Source: Gentiana macrophylla
Lineage: Eukaryota; Streptophyta; Magnoliopsida; Gentianales; Gentianaceae
Reading direction: 5' to 3'
Assembly (NCBI GenBank): GCA_026214975.1
Contig: CM047806.1
Coordinates: forward strand, 104,045,345-104,109,344
DNA length: 64,000 bases
This document shows, piece after piece, positions 1 to 11,020 of this stretch; position 1 is the stretch's first letter; the number at the start of each line of letters is the position of its first letter. A model generated the notes under the pieces. That model made no database searches and was not told where the DNA came from. It worked only from the letters and a program-made list of their open reading frames with translations. A program made the position numbers and the translations under genes.

Positions 1-836
1 TTTTCTTGAAAAATAAAAAGCGCGTAAGCGACGTCGTTTTTATTTAGATCACAAAATTAAACAAGTAATCTAATCCCGTGGGTTATGGCGGTATATCCTC
101 GGCAATATCAACGACACTCGCACTAAGTCTATGATAACGAGAGAATGATCGCCTACGCCGGCTACACTAGCATCATCGCTTGCAACTCTTTTTGATCAAA
201 GAAAATAAATTGATTAAAATGTAAACAAAATTATAATTTTTTCTGAGAAAATAAACTTCATTTTATTCCAAAAGGACGAATTATCAATATGCACAAAAAT
301 GAATATAGTTATTTAAATTCGACACTATCATGGTATGTGCTCGTGAATAATAAGATTATTGACAATCGCACTAAGTCAAAGATAACAAGGAGACAATGAT
401 AGCCTACGCCGGCTACACTTAACATTTTGTTTGGGGATTTTTATTTTCCAGGCCATACATGAAGCTTGGCTTTTTCTTTTTGTTGTCAAGTCATATGTAT
501 GGACGACATACGAAAACAGGCCTTCCGTAGGTATATCTAAGGAAATTTTCATTTCAATACATAATATCCACGGAAAAACACTGAATTCCGTATTTAATGC
601 AAAAAACTTATGTGCAGGCGAGTTGTGAGTTTCCATCGTAATATATCACGGAAATGAACATCCATTATATATTATATCTGATTCAAGTAATAGCGATCGA
701 CTCACTTGAGTGCAGGCGAGTTTCAAATTTCCGTATATATTTTTACAGGATTAACTTTTAAATTCAAAAGTCGAATTAAGTGCAGGCGAGTTTCAATTCC
801 ATTATATAATATATCTGAAAGATTACCGTAGCTAAT

Positions 837-1365
837 CGTAAAGTCCCACATCGGTAAAAGAAGTAGAATGATCACCTCATATAATTGTGAGATACAAAGG
901 TCTTGTCAACTCGGTTTAGCCATTTTAGACCAAGTGAAGCGGCGGTCTAAGCGATTGATCGGACCATTTATGACTTATTTAAGCCTTTACCGAGACCACA
1001 GTGCGGTGGAGTTCTGAAATGGTATTCGAGATCCTACTATCGAGCGGAACTATACCTTTGCACCATCCGACTATCGAGGCGGAACTATACCTTGCACCAA
1101 ACAAGAAAACAGATGTAAGGATGACATCTAGTTACCTCGATAAGGGCGATCCGATAACGATCTTGAATGTCTTGGCGAGGATGCTAGTCCCTTATAAGGG
1201 GGAAATGAAGTCACACATCGATAAAGTAGTAGAATGCTTACCCCATATAAGTGTGAGAAATAAAGGTCTTGTCAACTCGGGTAGACCTTTTGACCAAACG
1301 AGGCGATGGTCTAAGCGATTGACGGACCATTTATGACTTATTTAGCGCTACCAGGCATAGGTATG
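837..1365 (+). mobile_element. TRIM retrotransposon, copy 1 (degenerate)
   Basis: Terminal-repeat retrotransposon in miniature. LTR1 is about 837-1016 and LTR2 about 1206-1365; both carry the same order of AAGTCcCACATCG, CATATAAG, GTCTTGTCAACTCGG and GGACCATTTATGACTTATTTA. Between them, near 1018, is a degenerate match to the initiator tRNA-Met primer site, and just before LTR2 an AAGGGGG purine tract (1196-1205). No coding capacity. The same insertion is present in the second unit at 26607-27151, where the ends are cleaner, so it predates the duplication. The 3' end of LTR2 here is partly deleted. Confidence 0.7.
843..884 (+). promoter_or_regulatory. USE-like element plus TATA box in TRIM LTR
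   Basis: GTCCCACATCG at 843-853 matches the plant snRNA upstream sequence element (consensus RTCCCACATCG). A TATAA box follows at 880-884, 26 bp after it. Related pairs occur at 1210-1250 (25 bp apart), 26613-26655 (27 bp) and 26981-27021 (25 bp). The constant spacing is close to that of plant Pol III-type snRNA promoters. A role as the TRIM promoter is inferred. Confidence 0.5.
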
Positions 1366-1539
1366 AGAAACCCGTTTTCCGTATACAGTATATACGAAAA
1401 TTTTCTCGCAGGTATAAATATAGTTTGTAACCTAACTCCCCGCTAATTCTCCTTCATTCCGTAGATCGAACGTAGACACATAAGGGAAATTTTCAAATTA
1501 GCTTTGGCTACTCACTTAGAAATTTCAATTTCAAATAGT

Positions 1540-1895
1540 AGAATGTCATGCTTTGATGACCGTGTTGGTGTTTTTGGCCGTGGTGGTGATGGTGGTGGTG
1601 ATTTAAAGCCAAGGTGGTGGTGGTGTTTGATTTAATGTTGGTGGTGGTGGTGGTGATGTTGTACTTGGTGGTGGTGTTGGTGGTTGTGGTGGTGGTTTGG
1701 CCTTCTTTTGTAGGTGGTGGTGGTGGGGATGGTTGTTTTGGGCCTTTTGTAGGTTGTGGTGGATATGGAGCTTTTGGTGGTGGTGGTGGTGGAATTGGTG
1801 CTTTTGGTGGAGGTGCTGTTGGTGGTGCTTTTGGTGGTGGTGGACGTGGTGCTTCTGGTGGTGTGGGTGGTGGTTGCAATGACTTCCCGGTCTAA
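1540..1895 (+). pseudogene. Glycine-rich (or antisense proline-rich) low-complexity block, copy 1
   Basis: A GGT-rich tract. One plus frame reads as Gly-rich with GAFGGGGGGIGAFGGG-type repeats; the minus strand reads Pro-rich with PPPPPKAP repeats like extensins. The partner block at 27270-27665 opens with a plausible Met and aspartate/glycine-rich start, but its frame breaks after ~60 codons. Frames in the two copies do not agree and microsatellite slippage is evident. It may derive from a glycine-rich-protein gene or simply be an expanded (GGT)n tract. I do not assign a function. Confidence 0.35.
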
Positions 1896-1919
1896 GACCT
1901 CATCACCCATCGGTATTTT

Positions 1920-3038
1920 ACATATTTAGAAAATTCCATTTGACTATGTATTATTATGTATTATGTAACGATATGATATTACATATAATAGAACATTTAA
2001 TTTGAAAATTGTGTCATATTGTATATGGAAAATATTTGTATTGTGTATTAGGTTTAGATCCCCACAGATTTACTGTATTTGATTAATCTGTTGTTTAATT
2101 TGAATCTGTATGTAAAATAGTATAAAACCGTATAATAGATTGTATTACTTTTACATTATGTAGTTTAGATTTAGATCCATGATTATCAATATTTTTTCCG
2201 CTTATTTAGGTGTAGATCCCTGATTATCGGTTTTTTTGCTCCTGTATGTTACACACCGTAGTTTAAATTTATATCATTGTATATTTATAATATAATAATT
2301 GTACCGTTTTATAATATACATCATACATATCATTACAATCTAATGTGATGGAAGATTTGGAAATACGAACTATACAACGAATCAAAATATGGCGCATTCA
2401 ATGGTATGTATCGACTTGATGAGGTTCTTAGATATGCATGTTTCCGTAGAATTTTTTTCGAATCCTTCTGATCCACACAATCGGCGAAATCCCTGTTGGG
2501 GAAAATAGCTCATAGTGAGTTTTATTTAAAGTGGCGAGTGATCTACTTATGTATTTATTTCGGATAGTATGCAATACGAATTATCGGGAGCCTATGGTAT
2601 CATTAAATACTACTTAAAAAGTAGATAATGATAGGCTTTTGAATCACTCGATTCGGATATTGGGTGAATGAGAAATTAATGTTAAAGTTATAGGAAATGA
2701 TGCTTATTCGAATCGAACCAGTTTATTCGAACGGTTGCATCTGTTCAATCAAACTAAACCTTAACTGGTGCAACCTTTCGGTTCAAAAGATGTGGCCATT
2801 TAGTTCAAGAGTTGCATCAGCTCGGCTCATTAAGTTACATCTTTTGGGCTGAACCAATACATAAAAAGAGTTTCGTCCTTTATTGTATGATTATTTTTCT
2901 TCTATAATAATTTTTTTTTTAATTTACTATACTCAACAACTTTTTTAAACTTTATGAAAAACTCTAAATGAACTTATATTTTAGTATTTTGTAAAGACAT
3001 CCAAAATAAGGAGAACGGGAGAGGGAGGGATAGGGTTT
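1920..3038. other. AT-rich non-coding sequence
   Basis: No ORF of note. 2340-2887 is the closing block of the unit and is matched at 28760-29358. 2888-3038 is not matched in the other copy; it contains a T-run and the boundary with the next unit. Confidence 0.6.
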
Positions 3039-3716
3039 TGGCGGTATATCCTCGGCAATATCAATGACCCTCAAACTAAGTCTATGATAACGAGAGAATG
3101 ATCGCCGGCTACACTAGCAACATCGCTTGCAATTCGTTTTGATCAATAGAAAAAATAAAATTGATTAAAATATAAACAAAATTATAAATTTTTTTCTGAG
3201 AAAATAAACTTCATTTTATGCCAAAACGGACAAATTATGGAATCTGCACAAAAATGAATATAGTTATTTTAAATTCGACATAAAATCCATGCACAATCAT
3301 GGTATGTCCTCGTGAATAAGATTATTGACAATCTTACTAAGTCAATGATAACAAAGAGACAATGATAGCCGGCTACACTTAGCATTTTTTTTTGGGGTTT
3401 TTTATTTTTCCAGGCCATACATGAAGCTTGGCTTTTTGTTTTTGTTTTTGTTTTCAAGTCATATGTATGTACGGCATACGAAAACAGGCCTTCCGTAGGT
3501 ATATATCTAAGGAATTTTTCATTTCAATACATAAAATCCATGGAAAAACACCAAATTCTGTATTTATTGCAAAAGAAAAACTTATGTACGGTGTGAGTTG
3601 TGAGTTTCCCGTATATATTATATACGGATTCGGGTAATAATGGTAAAAAAAAAAAAAGTAATAACGGTCAGACTCACTTGAGTACGGGGCGAGTTGCAAA
3701 TTTCCGTTATATATTA
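3039..3716. repeat. Tandem unit, copy 2, left part
   Basis: Matches 85-~745. It is interrupted at 3716 by element A and resumes at 26502. The junction reads ...TATATTA before the element and ATTATATAC after it, giving a 4-bp shared ATTA. Copy 1 retains the uninterrupted equivalent around 735-755. Confidence 0.8.
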
Positions 3717-4925
3717 TGTAGCACGTTTTGGACCACCGAAAGTCGCTTATCCGGAAAAGAGCGTTCGACGCGTATAAAATAAAAATAAATTCACTTTATC
3801 GTAAGCAGCCACATTACGTCGTATCAAAATAAGCAAGCGGAAGCAAGAGACTCGGGTATAAAATTTCCAAACATCCAAGAGTAGAAACAACATCTAAAGG
3901 TGGAAATGTAATTTATTAGATTCAAGGAAAAATACGAAATCCAAGCGAAGCGTCGATAATCTCAAAAAAGCGTAACGATACTACAAGTCTCGAAAGACCA
4001 AAAGTCTAAAGCGTGTAATAAATGAATAACAAAATGAATAATGTAAAGTCTTGGTGGCGTCTTCAAGCGTCATCATCGAACTCCTCATAAGTAAACAATA
4101 TCTTACCATGTTAGTCTTCTCATCCCCAAACACATAGAAAACATGCATTTGAGGTAAGTACAGCGTCTTAATAAGAAGAAAAGCTATGATATGATTTACA
4201 ATTTATAAAGAAAAGATATTTAAAGGTTTAGTTGTTTATGTTTGACCGACTCAATCTAAGATTCATCTCATGTCCATCAACATGAATTGACTAAGCGTTA
4301 CTACTTAACTTATCTATGTTACAACCGCACTCAAGAGGCCTTATGCGTATCCACTTTTGGGACACTCTTGGCAACATATTAGTGGATCACACCAATATCC
4401 ACGGAGGCTAGAATAGGTAGGCTCGATGAGTACACACACCTCGGTGGAGTCCTTCCGTACTTAGGGTTTTTGACTACGGAGTTCTTCCACCTTGAGTAGC
4501 ACACATTCACGATATAGGCGGTGCCTATCCAAGAGAGACATGTTGTTTAATCTTTTACTAATCAAGTCGTGTTTTATAAGAATGATTAACTAACCACCTA
4601 AGTGTTTTCAATTAATCTCCTCACAAATACTACTCTCTCCTGAGACCACTTTGAACACGGACAAAGCCTAGCACTTACACGACATTGATGAATGCTAATT
4701 CATCAAAGCCTGAACTATCATGCTCTTCCGGCGGATCCGAACTTCAACTCCCTTTAAGAGTACATTCGGTGTTTTAATTGAACGAATCAGAAGCTCAATT
4801 CAGGCTTGCTTAGGTTAACCAATGATATCATATCATAAATAAGGGTTTAAAACAGTAATAACATGATTATAAAACTTGAAACCAAACTAGAATGATAAAA
4901 CCGTAAAAACAAGGTAAAACAGGCC

Positions 4926-5125
4926 AGACGCCCTTTTGACTTCCTATGGACGCCCGTCCGAAATCAGACACTCGTGCACTAAACCCCAAACGCCCGTCTG
5001 CCAAAAAGAGCTACATCCTGAATCAAAAATCTAACCTCGAGGCGCCCGTGCGCTATTTGCAAATGCCCGTCACAGGCTCTTAGGGTCTCGGACGCCCGTC
5101 TGCCTAATTCAGACGCCCGTCCGCC
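4926..5125. repeat. ACGCCCGT motif array in LTR of A
   Basis: About eight copies of (A/G)ACGCCCGTC(T/C)G-like motifs in 200 bp, e.g. at 4949, 4989, 5090 and 5111, with decayed ones at 4926, 4969, 5041 and 5073. The other LTR has the same array at 25742-25945. Spacing is irregular (20-50 bp), so this is a motif cluster rather than a satellite. Confidence 0.75.
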
Positions 5126-5675
5126 TGGGTTTTTCCCAAAACGCTAAATCTTCATGGCTCGATTTCTGAGTCGTTTCTAACCTAATTAACATCATTTTCA
5201 GCACAGTAAAACGTAGAAAATATATCTAATCATCCCAAGATTTACCTAGGATCCTTGATCAACGAAAAACACATCTTTTACTAGCATCTACACGTCTCAA
5301 AAACATAATCTAAACTTTACGAATCATAACCGAGATCATAGGAAGAGTTTCTTACCTAATTGCGACCAAAAAACCAGTTAAGCGACCATGAAAATCTGCA
5401 ACACTTCTCAACAATCGATCCCCAGCGTTGCCCTTCTCACAACGATCCCAAATCTCTCGTCGATCTGAAAGCGGTCAAGAAGCGCCTCGTTTATTACGAA
5501 AACTCTCTAACCTTTTTCTCTTCTCAAAATTGCACGAGAGAGGAGATGAAAATCCGATTTACGAATTTGTGTCTAGGTTATGGGATTATTGTGTGTAATT
5601 TTCCTTAAATACCAATTTCCATAAACCCCTTTTTTTCCTTAATTGTCCTTTAATTACCAAAATCGAATAATCCCT

Positions 5676-5678
<3 letters not shown>

Positions 5679-5767
<89 letters not shown>
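5679..5767. repeat. (TA)n microsatellite
   Basis: Uninterrupted TA dinucleotide run of roughly 88 bp inside the 3' LTR of A. It is absent from the 5' LTR, where the flanks are joined directly near 26424. Confidence 0.95.
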
Positions 5768-5773
<6 letters not shown>

Positions 5774-5891
5774 TTAAAATATATATACATACTCTATTAA
5801 ATACTTAACTCCCATAAAAGAAAAAGAAATAATAATATTTTGTTTTCGTAAAATGACACGTCTACCCTTTCCCGAAAATCGGAATATTACA

Positions 5892-5906
5892 TTCCTCCCC
5901 CCTTAA
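5892..5906 (-). other. Polypurine tract of element A
   Basis: Plus-strand TTCCTCCCCCCTTAA directly next to the inner end of the left LTR reads as a purine run on the minus strand. This is the expected plus-strand primer site next to a 3' LTR and fixes the orientation of A. Confidence 0.8.
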
Positions 5907-5926
5907 AAGGAGTTTCGTCCTCGAAA

Positions 5927-6472
5927 CTAGAACATACCTGGTAAATCCACAAACTCATGGAATTCACTGATCATGTCATCTTCAACTTCCCAAGTTGCCT
6001 CCTCGGGTGAATGATTGCTCCACTGAACCAAAACCAATGGGATCATCCGCCTCTTAATCAACCTTTCCTTCCGGTCCAAAATCTTGATCGGTCTCTCATC
6101 ATAAGCAAGATTGTCTTGTAGAATTTCCGGATCAATAGTAGTTTCAACATCATTCCTCGTCAGACACTTCCTCAACATTGAAACGTGAAACACACTATGG
6201 ACCCTTGACATCGATTCTGGTAACTTAAGCTTGTAAGCCAACGGTCCAACCCTTTCCAGAATTTTAAAAGGTCCAACATACCTTGGACTTAGCTTACCCT
6301 TTTGTCCAAAGCGTTTCAATCCCTTCATCGGTGAAACTCGCAGATACACTCTATCACCAACTTCGAACTCAAGCGGTCTTCTTCTAACGTCTGCCCAACT
6401 TTTACGCTGTCTTGTCTTTGCCTTGATTCTTAACTTAACCAAATGAACCCTTTTCTTAGCTTGTTCAACCAT
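5927..6472 (-). pseudogene. Element A integrase C-terminus with chromodomain
   Basis: 182 codons open. The N-terminal half is the integrase GPY/F-type module: VGDRVYLRVSPMKG, then YVGPFKILERVGPLAYKLKLP. The C-terminal ~50 residues are a chromodomain: a VLVQWSNHSPEEATWE core, with the aromatic W and the acidic W-E pair characteristic of the fold. In chromoviruses this tail guides integration to marked chromatin. It continues the frame of the segment upstream (6509-7369), interrupted by a TAG at 6509-6511. The domain itself looks intact. Confidence 0.9.
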
Positions 6473-6508
6473 TTCCGGCCCTGTGATCTGTCTCTCCCCA
6501 ACTTCATC

Positions 6509-7369
6509 CTAAAACAGCGGCATTCTACATCTTCTTCCATACAATGCTTCAAACGGCGGCATGCCTATACTTGCATGATAACTATTATTGTAGGAAAACT
6601 CTGCTACCGGTAGATAATCATCCCATGATCCACCTACTTCCAAAACACAAGCTCTTAGCATGTCCTCGAGTGTTTGGATGGTCCTCTCAGATTGTCCATC
6701 TGTCTGAGGATGAAACGCCGTACTCAAATCTAACTTGGTTCCAAAAGCTTCTTGTAAACTCTTCCAAAACCGACTGACGAATCGACTATCTCAATCCGAG
6801 ACTATAGAGATAGGAACTCCGTGTAACTTCACTATATTATCCAAGTATAGTGTCGTCATCTTCTTCAAATACATATCAACCTTATACGGTAAGAAATGAG
6901 CGGATTTGGTCAATCTATCCACAATCACCCAAATCGCATCATGACCGCCTCTTGTCTTAGGTAAACCGGTGATGAAGTCCATCGTAATCTTATCCCATTT
7001 CCATTCAGGGATATCCAAGGGCTTAAGCATTCCTCCTGGTCTTCTATGCTCTGCCTTCACTTTCTGACAAATGTCACACACTGCTACGAACTTGGCTATT
7101 TCCAATTTCATCGAAGGCCACCAAAACTTCTCATTCAAGTCCCGATACATCTTGGTAGCACCTGGATGAACTGCAAAAGCAATCCTATGTGCCTCTTCCA
7201 TAACTCTCTGTCTCAAGTCGCCAACATTAGGCACACACAGACGATCCTGGTACCAAAGGTTTCCATTATTATCCAGGACATAACCCACTGTAGGCTTCTC
7301 TCTAGCAACTCGCTTCAAATCAACCAAAGTTGGGTCTTCATCTTGCTTCTCCCGAATATCATCCATCAA
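6509..7369 (-). pseudogene. Element A integrase (zinc-binding and DDE core)
   Basis: The first part (7369-6791) has the HHCC zinc domain (H..H in AHRIAFAVHPGATKMY, then CDICQKV) and the start of the catalytic core with TMDFITGLPKTRGG. A TGA at 6791-6793 follows ISIVSD, next to the second catalytic aspartate; a CGA to TGA change fits. The second part (6727-6509) has [14 protein letters not shown] and the active-site glutamate region, ending at a TAG. Integrase inserts the cDNA into host DNA. As read the protein is truncated in the middle of the core. Confidence 0.88.
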
Positions 7370-7452
7370 CTTAGATCTTGCTAACTTTTGCGCCTGGCAA
7401 GCTGTCCGATCCTCAATCTGGTCAAACTGTTGATTTCTAGCCCATCTAACCT

Positions 7453-8019
7453 TTACCTTACAACTTCGGCGCTTAAAACTACAAACACTGGTTTCCTGCT
7501 TAAAGCATCTGCCATTATATTAGCTTTTCCTGGATGGTACTGGATATCCAAATCATAGTCCTTCACGAACTCTAGCCATCTTCGTTGTCTCATGTTCAGA
7601 TTCTCTTGTGTGAATAAATACTTTAAACTCTTGTGGTCGGTGAAGATCCTTGCCTTAACTTCATACAAGTAGTGCCTCCAAGTCTTTAATGCAAACAATA
7701 CTGCTGCCAATTCTAAGTCATGTGTCGGGTAGTTCTTCTCATGCACCTTCAACTGCCTAGATGCATAAGCAATCACTTTCCCCTCTTGTATCAACACTCA
7801 ACCTAAACCCTGTCCCGAAGCATCTGTTTAGACATCGTAGTTATAAAAAATCTCCGGAACTACCAACACTGGGGCCATAGTCAACCTATCCTTCAAGGTA
7901 TGAAAAGATGCATCACACTCACTAGTCCATTCGAACTTCACATTCTTCTGCGTAAGCTTAGTGAGTGGAGTAGCTATCTTCGAAAAGTCTTGCACGAACT
8001 TCCTATAGTAGCCAGCCAA
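7453..8019 (-). pseudogene. Element A RNase H and RT thumb/connection
   Basis: 8019-7828 holds the RT tail (AGYYRKFVQDFSKIATPL, typical of Ty3 RT connection). 7797-7453 holds RNase H with [33 protein letters not shown] and [16 protein letters not shown]. Two stop codons lie between 7828 and 7797, near the first catalytic aspartate (a TDASG motif). RNase H degrades the RNA strand during reverse transcription. The product would be truncated. Confidence 0.85.
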
Positions 8020-8092
8020 ACCAAGAAAGCTCCTTACTTCTGAAAGTGTAGTAGGTTTAGGCCAATTACAGGCTATTCTATCTTTCTTTGGA

Positions 8093-9007
8093 TCAACTTG
8101 TATACCATCTCCATAAATGACATGACCAAGCGACTTGTTTCAACCAAAAATCACACTTAGAGAACTTAGCAAACAAGCGGTTCTTCTTCAAAGTATCCAA
8201 CACTACCCTTAAGTGTTCCTCATGTTCTTTCTCATCCTTCGAGTACACTAGGATGTCGTGTATGAACACTATCACAAACTTATCCAAGTATGGCATGAAG
8301 ACTCGCTGCATCAAATCCATAAGTGCATATGGAGCATTAGTGAGTCCAAAAGGCATAACCAAGAACTCATAATGTCCATACCTCGTACTAAAAGCCGTCT
8401 TCGGTATATCTACCACCTTGATCTTCAACTGATGATAGCCAGACCTAAGATCAATCTTAGAGAACACTTTCTTGCCTTGCAACTAATTAAACAGATAATC
8501 TATCCTCGGCAAAGGGTACTTATTCTTGATAGTAAGGTTATTCAATGCCCTGTAGTCGATACACATCCTCATGCTACCATCTTTCTTCTTCACGAACAAA
8601 ACAGGGGCTCCCCAAGGCGAAGTACTAGGCTGAATTATATTCCTCTCAAGCATATCCTTAACTTGAGCTTTTAATTCCTTCAACTCAGCCGGTGCCATTC
8701 TATAGGGTGCCTTGGCAACTGGTGCCGCTCCCGGTATCAACTTGATCTCAAACTCGATTTCCCTATCCGGCATGTTTCCCGGTAACTCTTTCGGAAATAC
8801 CTCAGGGTACTCTCTCGCTACCGGAGTTTCCTCTAGCTTTGGCTTCACTTGTTCCACATCCACTGCGTACAACAAGTAGCCTTCACAACCCTTCTGACAA
8901 GCTCTGATTGCCTTGACCGCTGAAATTATCAGATGTCGCTTCTTACTTGGCTTGTACACATTTCCTTGATAAGTCTTATCCGATTTCCCGGGTGCTTTAA
9001 AGGTCAC
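8093..9007 (-). pseudogene. Element A reverse transcriptase
   Basis: 9007-8483 holds the protease-RT linker and the RT start, with [24 protein letters not shown] at 8483-8485 replaces a codon in the conserved linker before the palm. 8482-8093 holds the palm: [11 protein letters not shown], then MPFGLTNAP. The catalytic aspartate pair reads [10 protein letters not shown], that is, the first Asp of the usual D-D is His. This single change should abolish polymerase activity. The segment ends in a frameshift near 8130. Confidence 0.9.
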
Positions 9008-9340
9008 TTTCTTCTCTCGGCAATCTAGATGAACAAAATTCTCGGATAGCCAATCTATCCCAAGAATTACATCAAAATCCGAAAAGTCTAAAACAGTGAA
9101 ATCACTCTTGCATCTATAAGGTCCAACTCAAACTTCCACTTGAGGTATCATCCTAGTCACCTTCCTACTACGGTGTAGTTATTTACAAAGTGTTTCTCAA
9201 GGGTTGGAAGGTAAACTCAACTTCATAGCTACCTTGAGTCGACACAAAAGTGTTAGGCGCTCCACGTATCAAACAAGGCTCGACCACTAGATTATCTAAC
9301 ATTATCGCACCTAGGATGCATATTCATTCATTTAAATAAA
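9008..9340 (-). pseudogene. Element A aspartic protease remnant
   Basis: In the minus frames between 9340 and 9008 I can read IRGAPNTFVST where Ty3 proteases carry the D-T/S-G-A active site, then [19 protein letters not shown] and the LGIDWL-like region leading into the RT ORF. The catalytic Asp-Thr-Gly triplet is not intact and the frame shifts at least twice (around 9130-9180). Protease would process the gag-pol polyprotein. Confidence 0.65.
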
Positions 9341-9399
9341 GTTCTGACATGAATAAGCGTGCTATAAAAATATCTTAAAAAAAAAAATAGCAGCGAGGT

Positions 9400-10934
9400 A
9401 CACGAGATAACATCGTCCTCTGGAGTGCTGCGTCCCACTAGCATCATTTGCAAAAACTTCGGATGAGTCGACAGCGCTTCTACCGTTCCTGGCCCGAATT
9501 GCCCTTGTTTCCTCTATTTGGACACGCTCTCAGAAAAGTGCCTGGCTCTCCATAAGCGTAGCAACCATTAGTATTTTGCTTGCACTCCCGAATGATTTAC
9601 ATTGCACTTAGGACACATGGGTGCCTTGTTTGGGAGCCTTAGCGCCGTGGGGCTGTGGTCTTTGGCGTTCTGCTGCGGCGCTCCCGATAATTTCACGACT
9701 AGTCCCAAAGTTCCGCTTGTTTCCAATGACGATTGTGCCGCTTCTTCACGAAGGTCTCAACCTCCAAGGCTTTGTTCGATAATTCCGCCATGTTCCTTCT
9801 TTGTAAAATCCCAACATGCCAGGTGAATCTCATAAGCCAATCCTTCTTTGTAAAGGGCCATCTTTCTTTCTTCCACTTTCATAAGCTCGGGATAGAAACG
9901 TCCTAACTCGTTAAACCTATTGGTATACTGAGATACCGTCAAATGATTACCCTGCTTGAGTTTCAAAAACTGACTTGCCTTATCCGCTTGCACTGTTGCC
10001 GGGAAGTACTCATTGAAAAACATAGCTTTGAAAGCTTGCCAGTCTGTGACCTTGCCATTGCTACTCTGTATAGCATCTATCCAAGATTCTGATGCGCCCA
10101 AAAGAAAACTAACTGCCAGCTATGCCATCTCGGTCTCAGGCACATGAATGTTCCTGCATGCCTTCTCGAAGCTCCTTATCCATTTCTCGGCCTTTGAATG
10201 TTCAACGTTTCCATAGAAATTCTCAACCCGATTCCTTCTCAATCTTGTATACCAATCCACAGCCGGTGCTTGCTCAAATGCCGGTCTCACGGGTGGGTAA
10301 ACCGGAGGATAGCCGAAAGGTACTTCTTTCTTGATGCTATCATTTGTTCTTGAGGTAAATTTGGATTCACTTGAGGTTCAGTGAGAAGGGTAGTATCCTT
10401 GGTGGTAATCGATGTTCTTTGAAGAGTTGGTTGAGGTTGCTGGAGACCAAAAGGTGGGTAACCAAAACCGTGCTGATGGTCGAACCGCGGTGAAAGTGGT
10501 ACGGTAGGTCGAGGGGTATGACCTGCAGGAGGTGGGTAGAAAGTCTGCGGTTGTTGGTGAAACACTAATAGTGCGGGGTGGCTCAGGTGGTGGAGGAGTG
10601 CATGCTAAGCGTGGGAGGATAAGCGGTTTCTTTGATGTGGGTGGTAGCTTACCGGTGGCGGTACAAATCCTGCTGGAATATCACTTACCAATGAGAACTG
10701 AGCTGAACTTCCCACGTGCCATCATGGGGGTTGCTCCTGATGAGGTCTCGGTGACAGACCCTGTTGAGATCTTGGTGTGGGGGTCGCAGTGTGAGGAGGT
10801 GGTGACAGACTTTGTCGAGGTGGATGAATCTGCCTCACTACACCGCCCCCTACGACCGGTGTTGGACTTTCCTGTCGAACTCTGGAAGTCTCTACACCCG
10901 CTCCATTTCTCGTGAACACCATCCTGATGTTCAA
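9400..10934 (-). pseudogene. Element A gag
   Basis: The probable start is the Met at 10934 or the one 12 bp inside it (MVFTRNG). The N-terminus is proline-rich, followed by a disordered PPPAGHTPRP region (10565-10287). The retrotransposon gag domain is at 10101-9757, with WQAFKAMFFNEYFPATVQ and LTVSQYTNRFNELGRF. A zinc-knuckle region is readable around 9630-9520 (CPKCN..HSG..., then C..GEPGHF), broken by frame changes. Gag forms the particle that packages element RNA. Three frame breaks separate these blocks. Confidence 0.8.
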
Positions 10935-11006
10935 AGAAAACTAGAACGTTACTAAAGGATCTTGAGAAAACTTATCTTATAAGAAAGGAAGCCTAAAAGA
11001 CGTTAC

Positions 11007-11020
11007 TCTCATATACCAAC
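11007..11020 (-). other. Primer-binding site of element A
   Basis: On the minus strand, directly after the 5' LTR end, the sequence is GTTGGTATATGAGAG. It resembles the initiator tRNA-Met complement TGGTATCAGAGC with two or three mismatches. Confidence 0.65.

Larger units (their letters stand above)
85..2887. repeat. Tandem unit, copy 1 (~2.8 kb)
   Basis: Direct repeat with 3039-3716 plus 26502-29358. Both copies open with the same stretch (TGGCGGTATATCCTCGG at 85 and 3039) and follow the same order: ~560 bp opening block, a short AT-rich spacer, a TRIM, a GGT-rich block, AT-rich sequence, and a closing block around 2340-2887 that matches 28760-29358. Similarity stops near 2887/29358. The copies lie head to tail about 2.95 kb apart if element A is removed. 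I see no gene structure that defines the unit. It could be a tandem duplication of intergenic DNA or the long terminal repeats of an unrecognised element; no PBS or PPT was seen at the junction 2888-3038. Confidence 0.8.
3717..5891 (-). repeat. Element A 3' LTR
   Basis: 2175 bp, matched along its length by 11021-12209 plus 25701-26501. It contains an array of GACGCCCGTC-like motifs (4926-5125) and a (TA)n tract (5679-5767). The right LTR lacks the (TA)n and ~200 bp around it. Small differences between copies cluster at CAG/CTG sites. Confidence 0.9.

Noticed and set aside
837..990. snRNA gene (USE plus TATA)
   Set aside because: No U1-U6-like RNA follows. The same module recurs as the two LTRs of a TRIM with PBS and PPT between them.
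837..1365. Cassandra-type TRIM carrying 5S rRNA sequence
   Set aside because: No 5S internal promoter boxes or 5S-like sequence in the LTRs.
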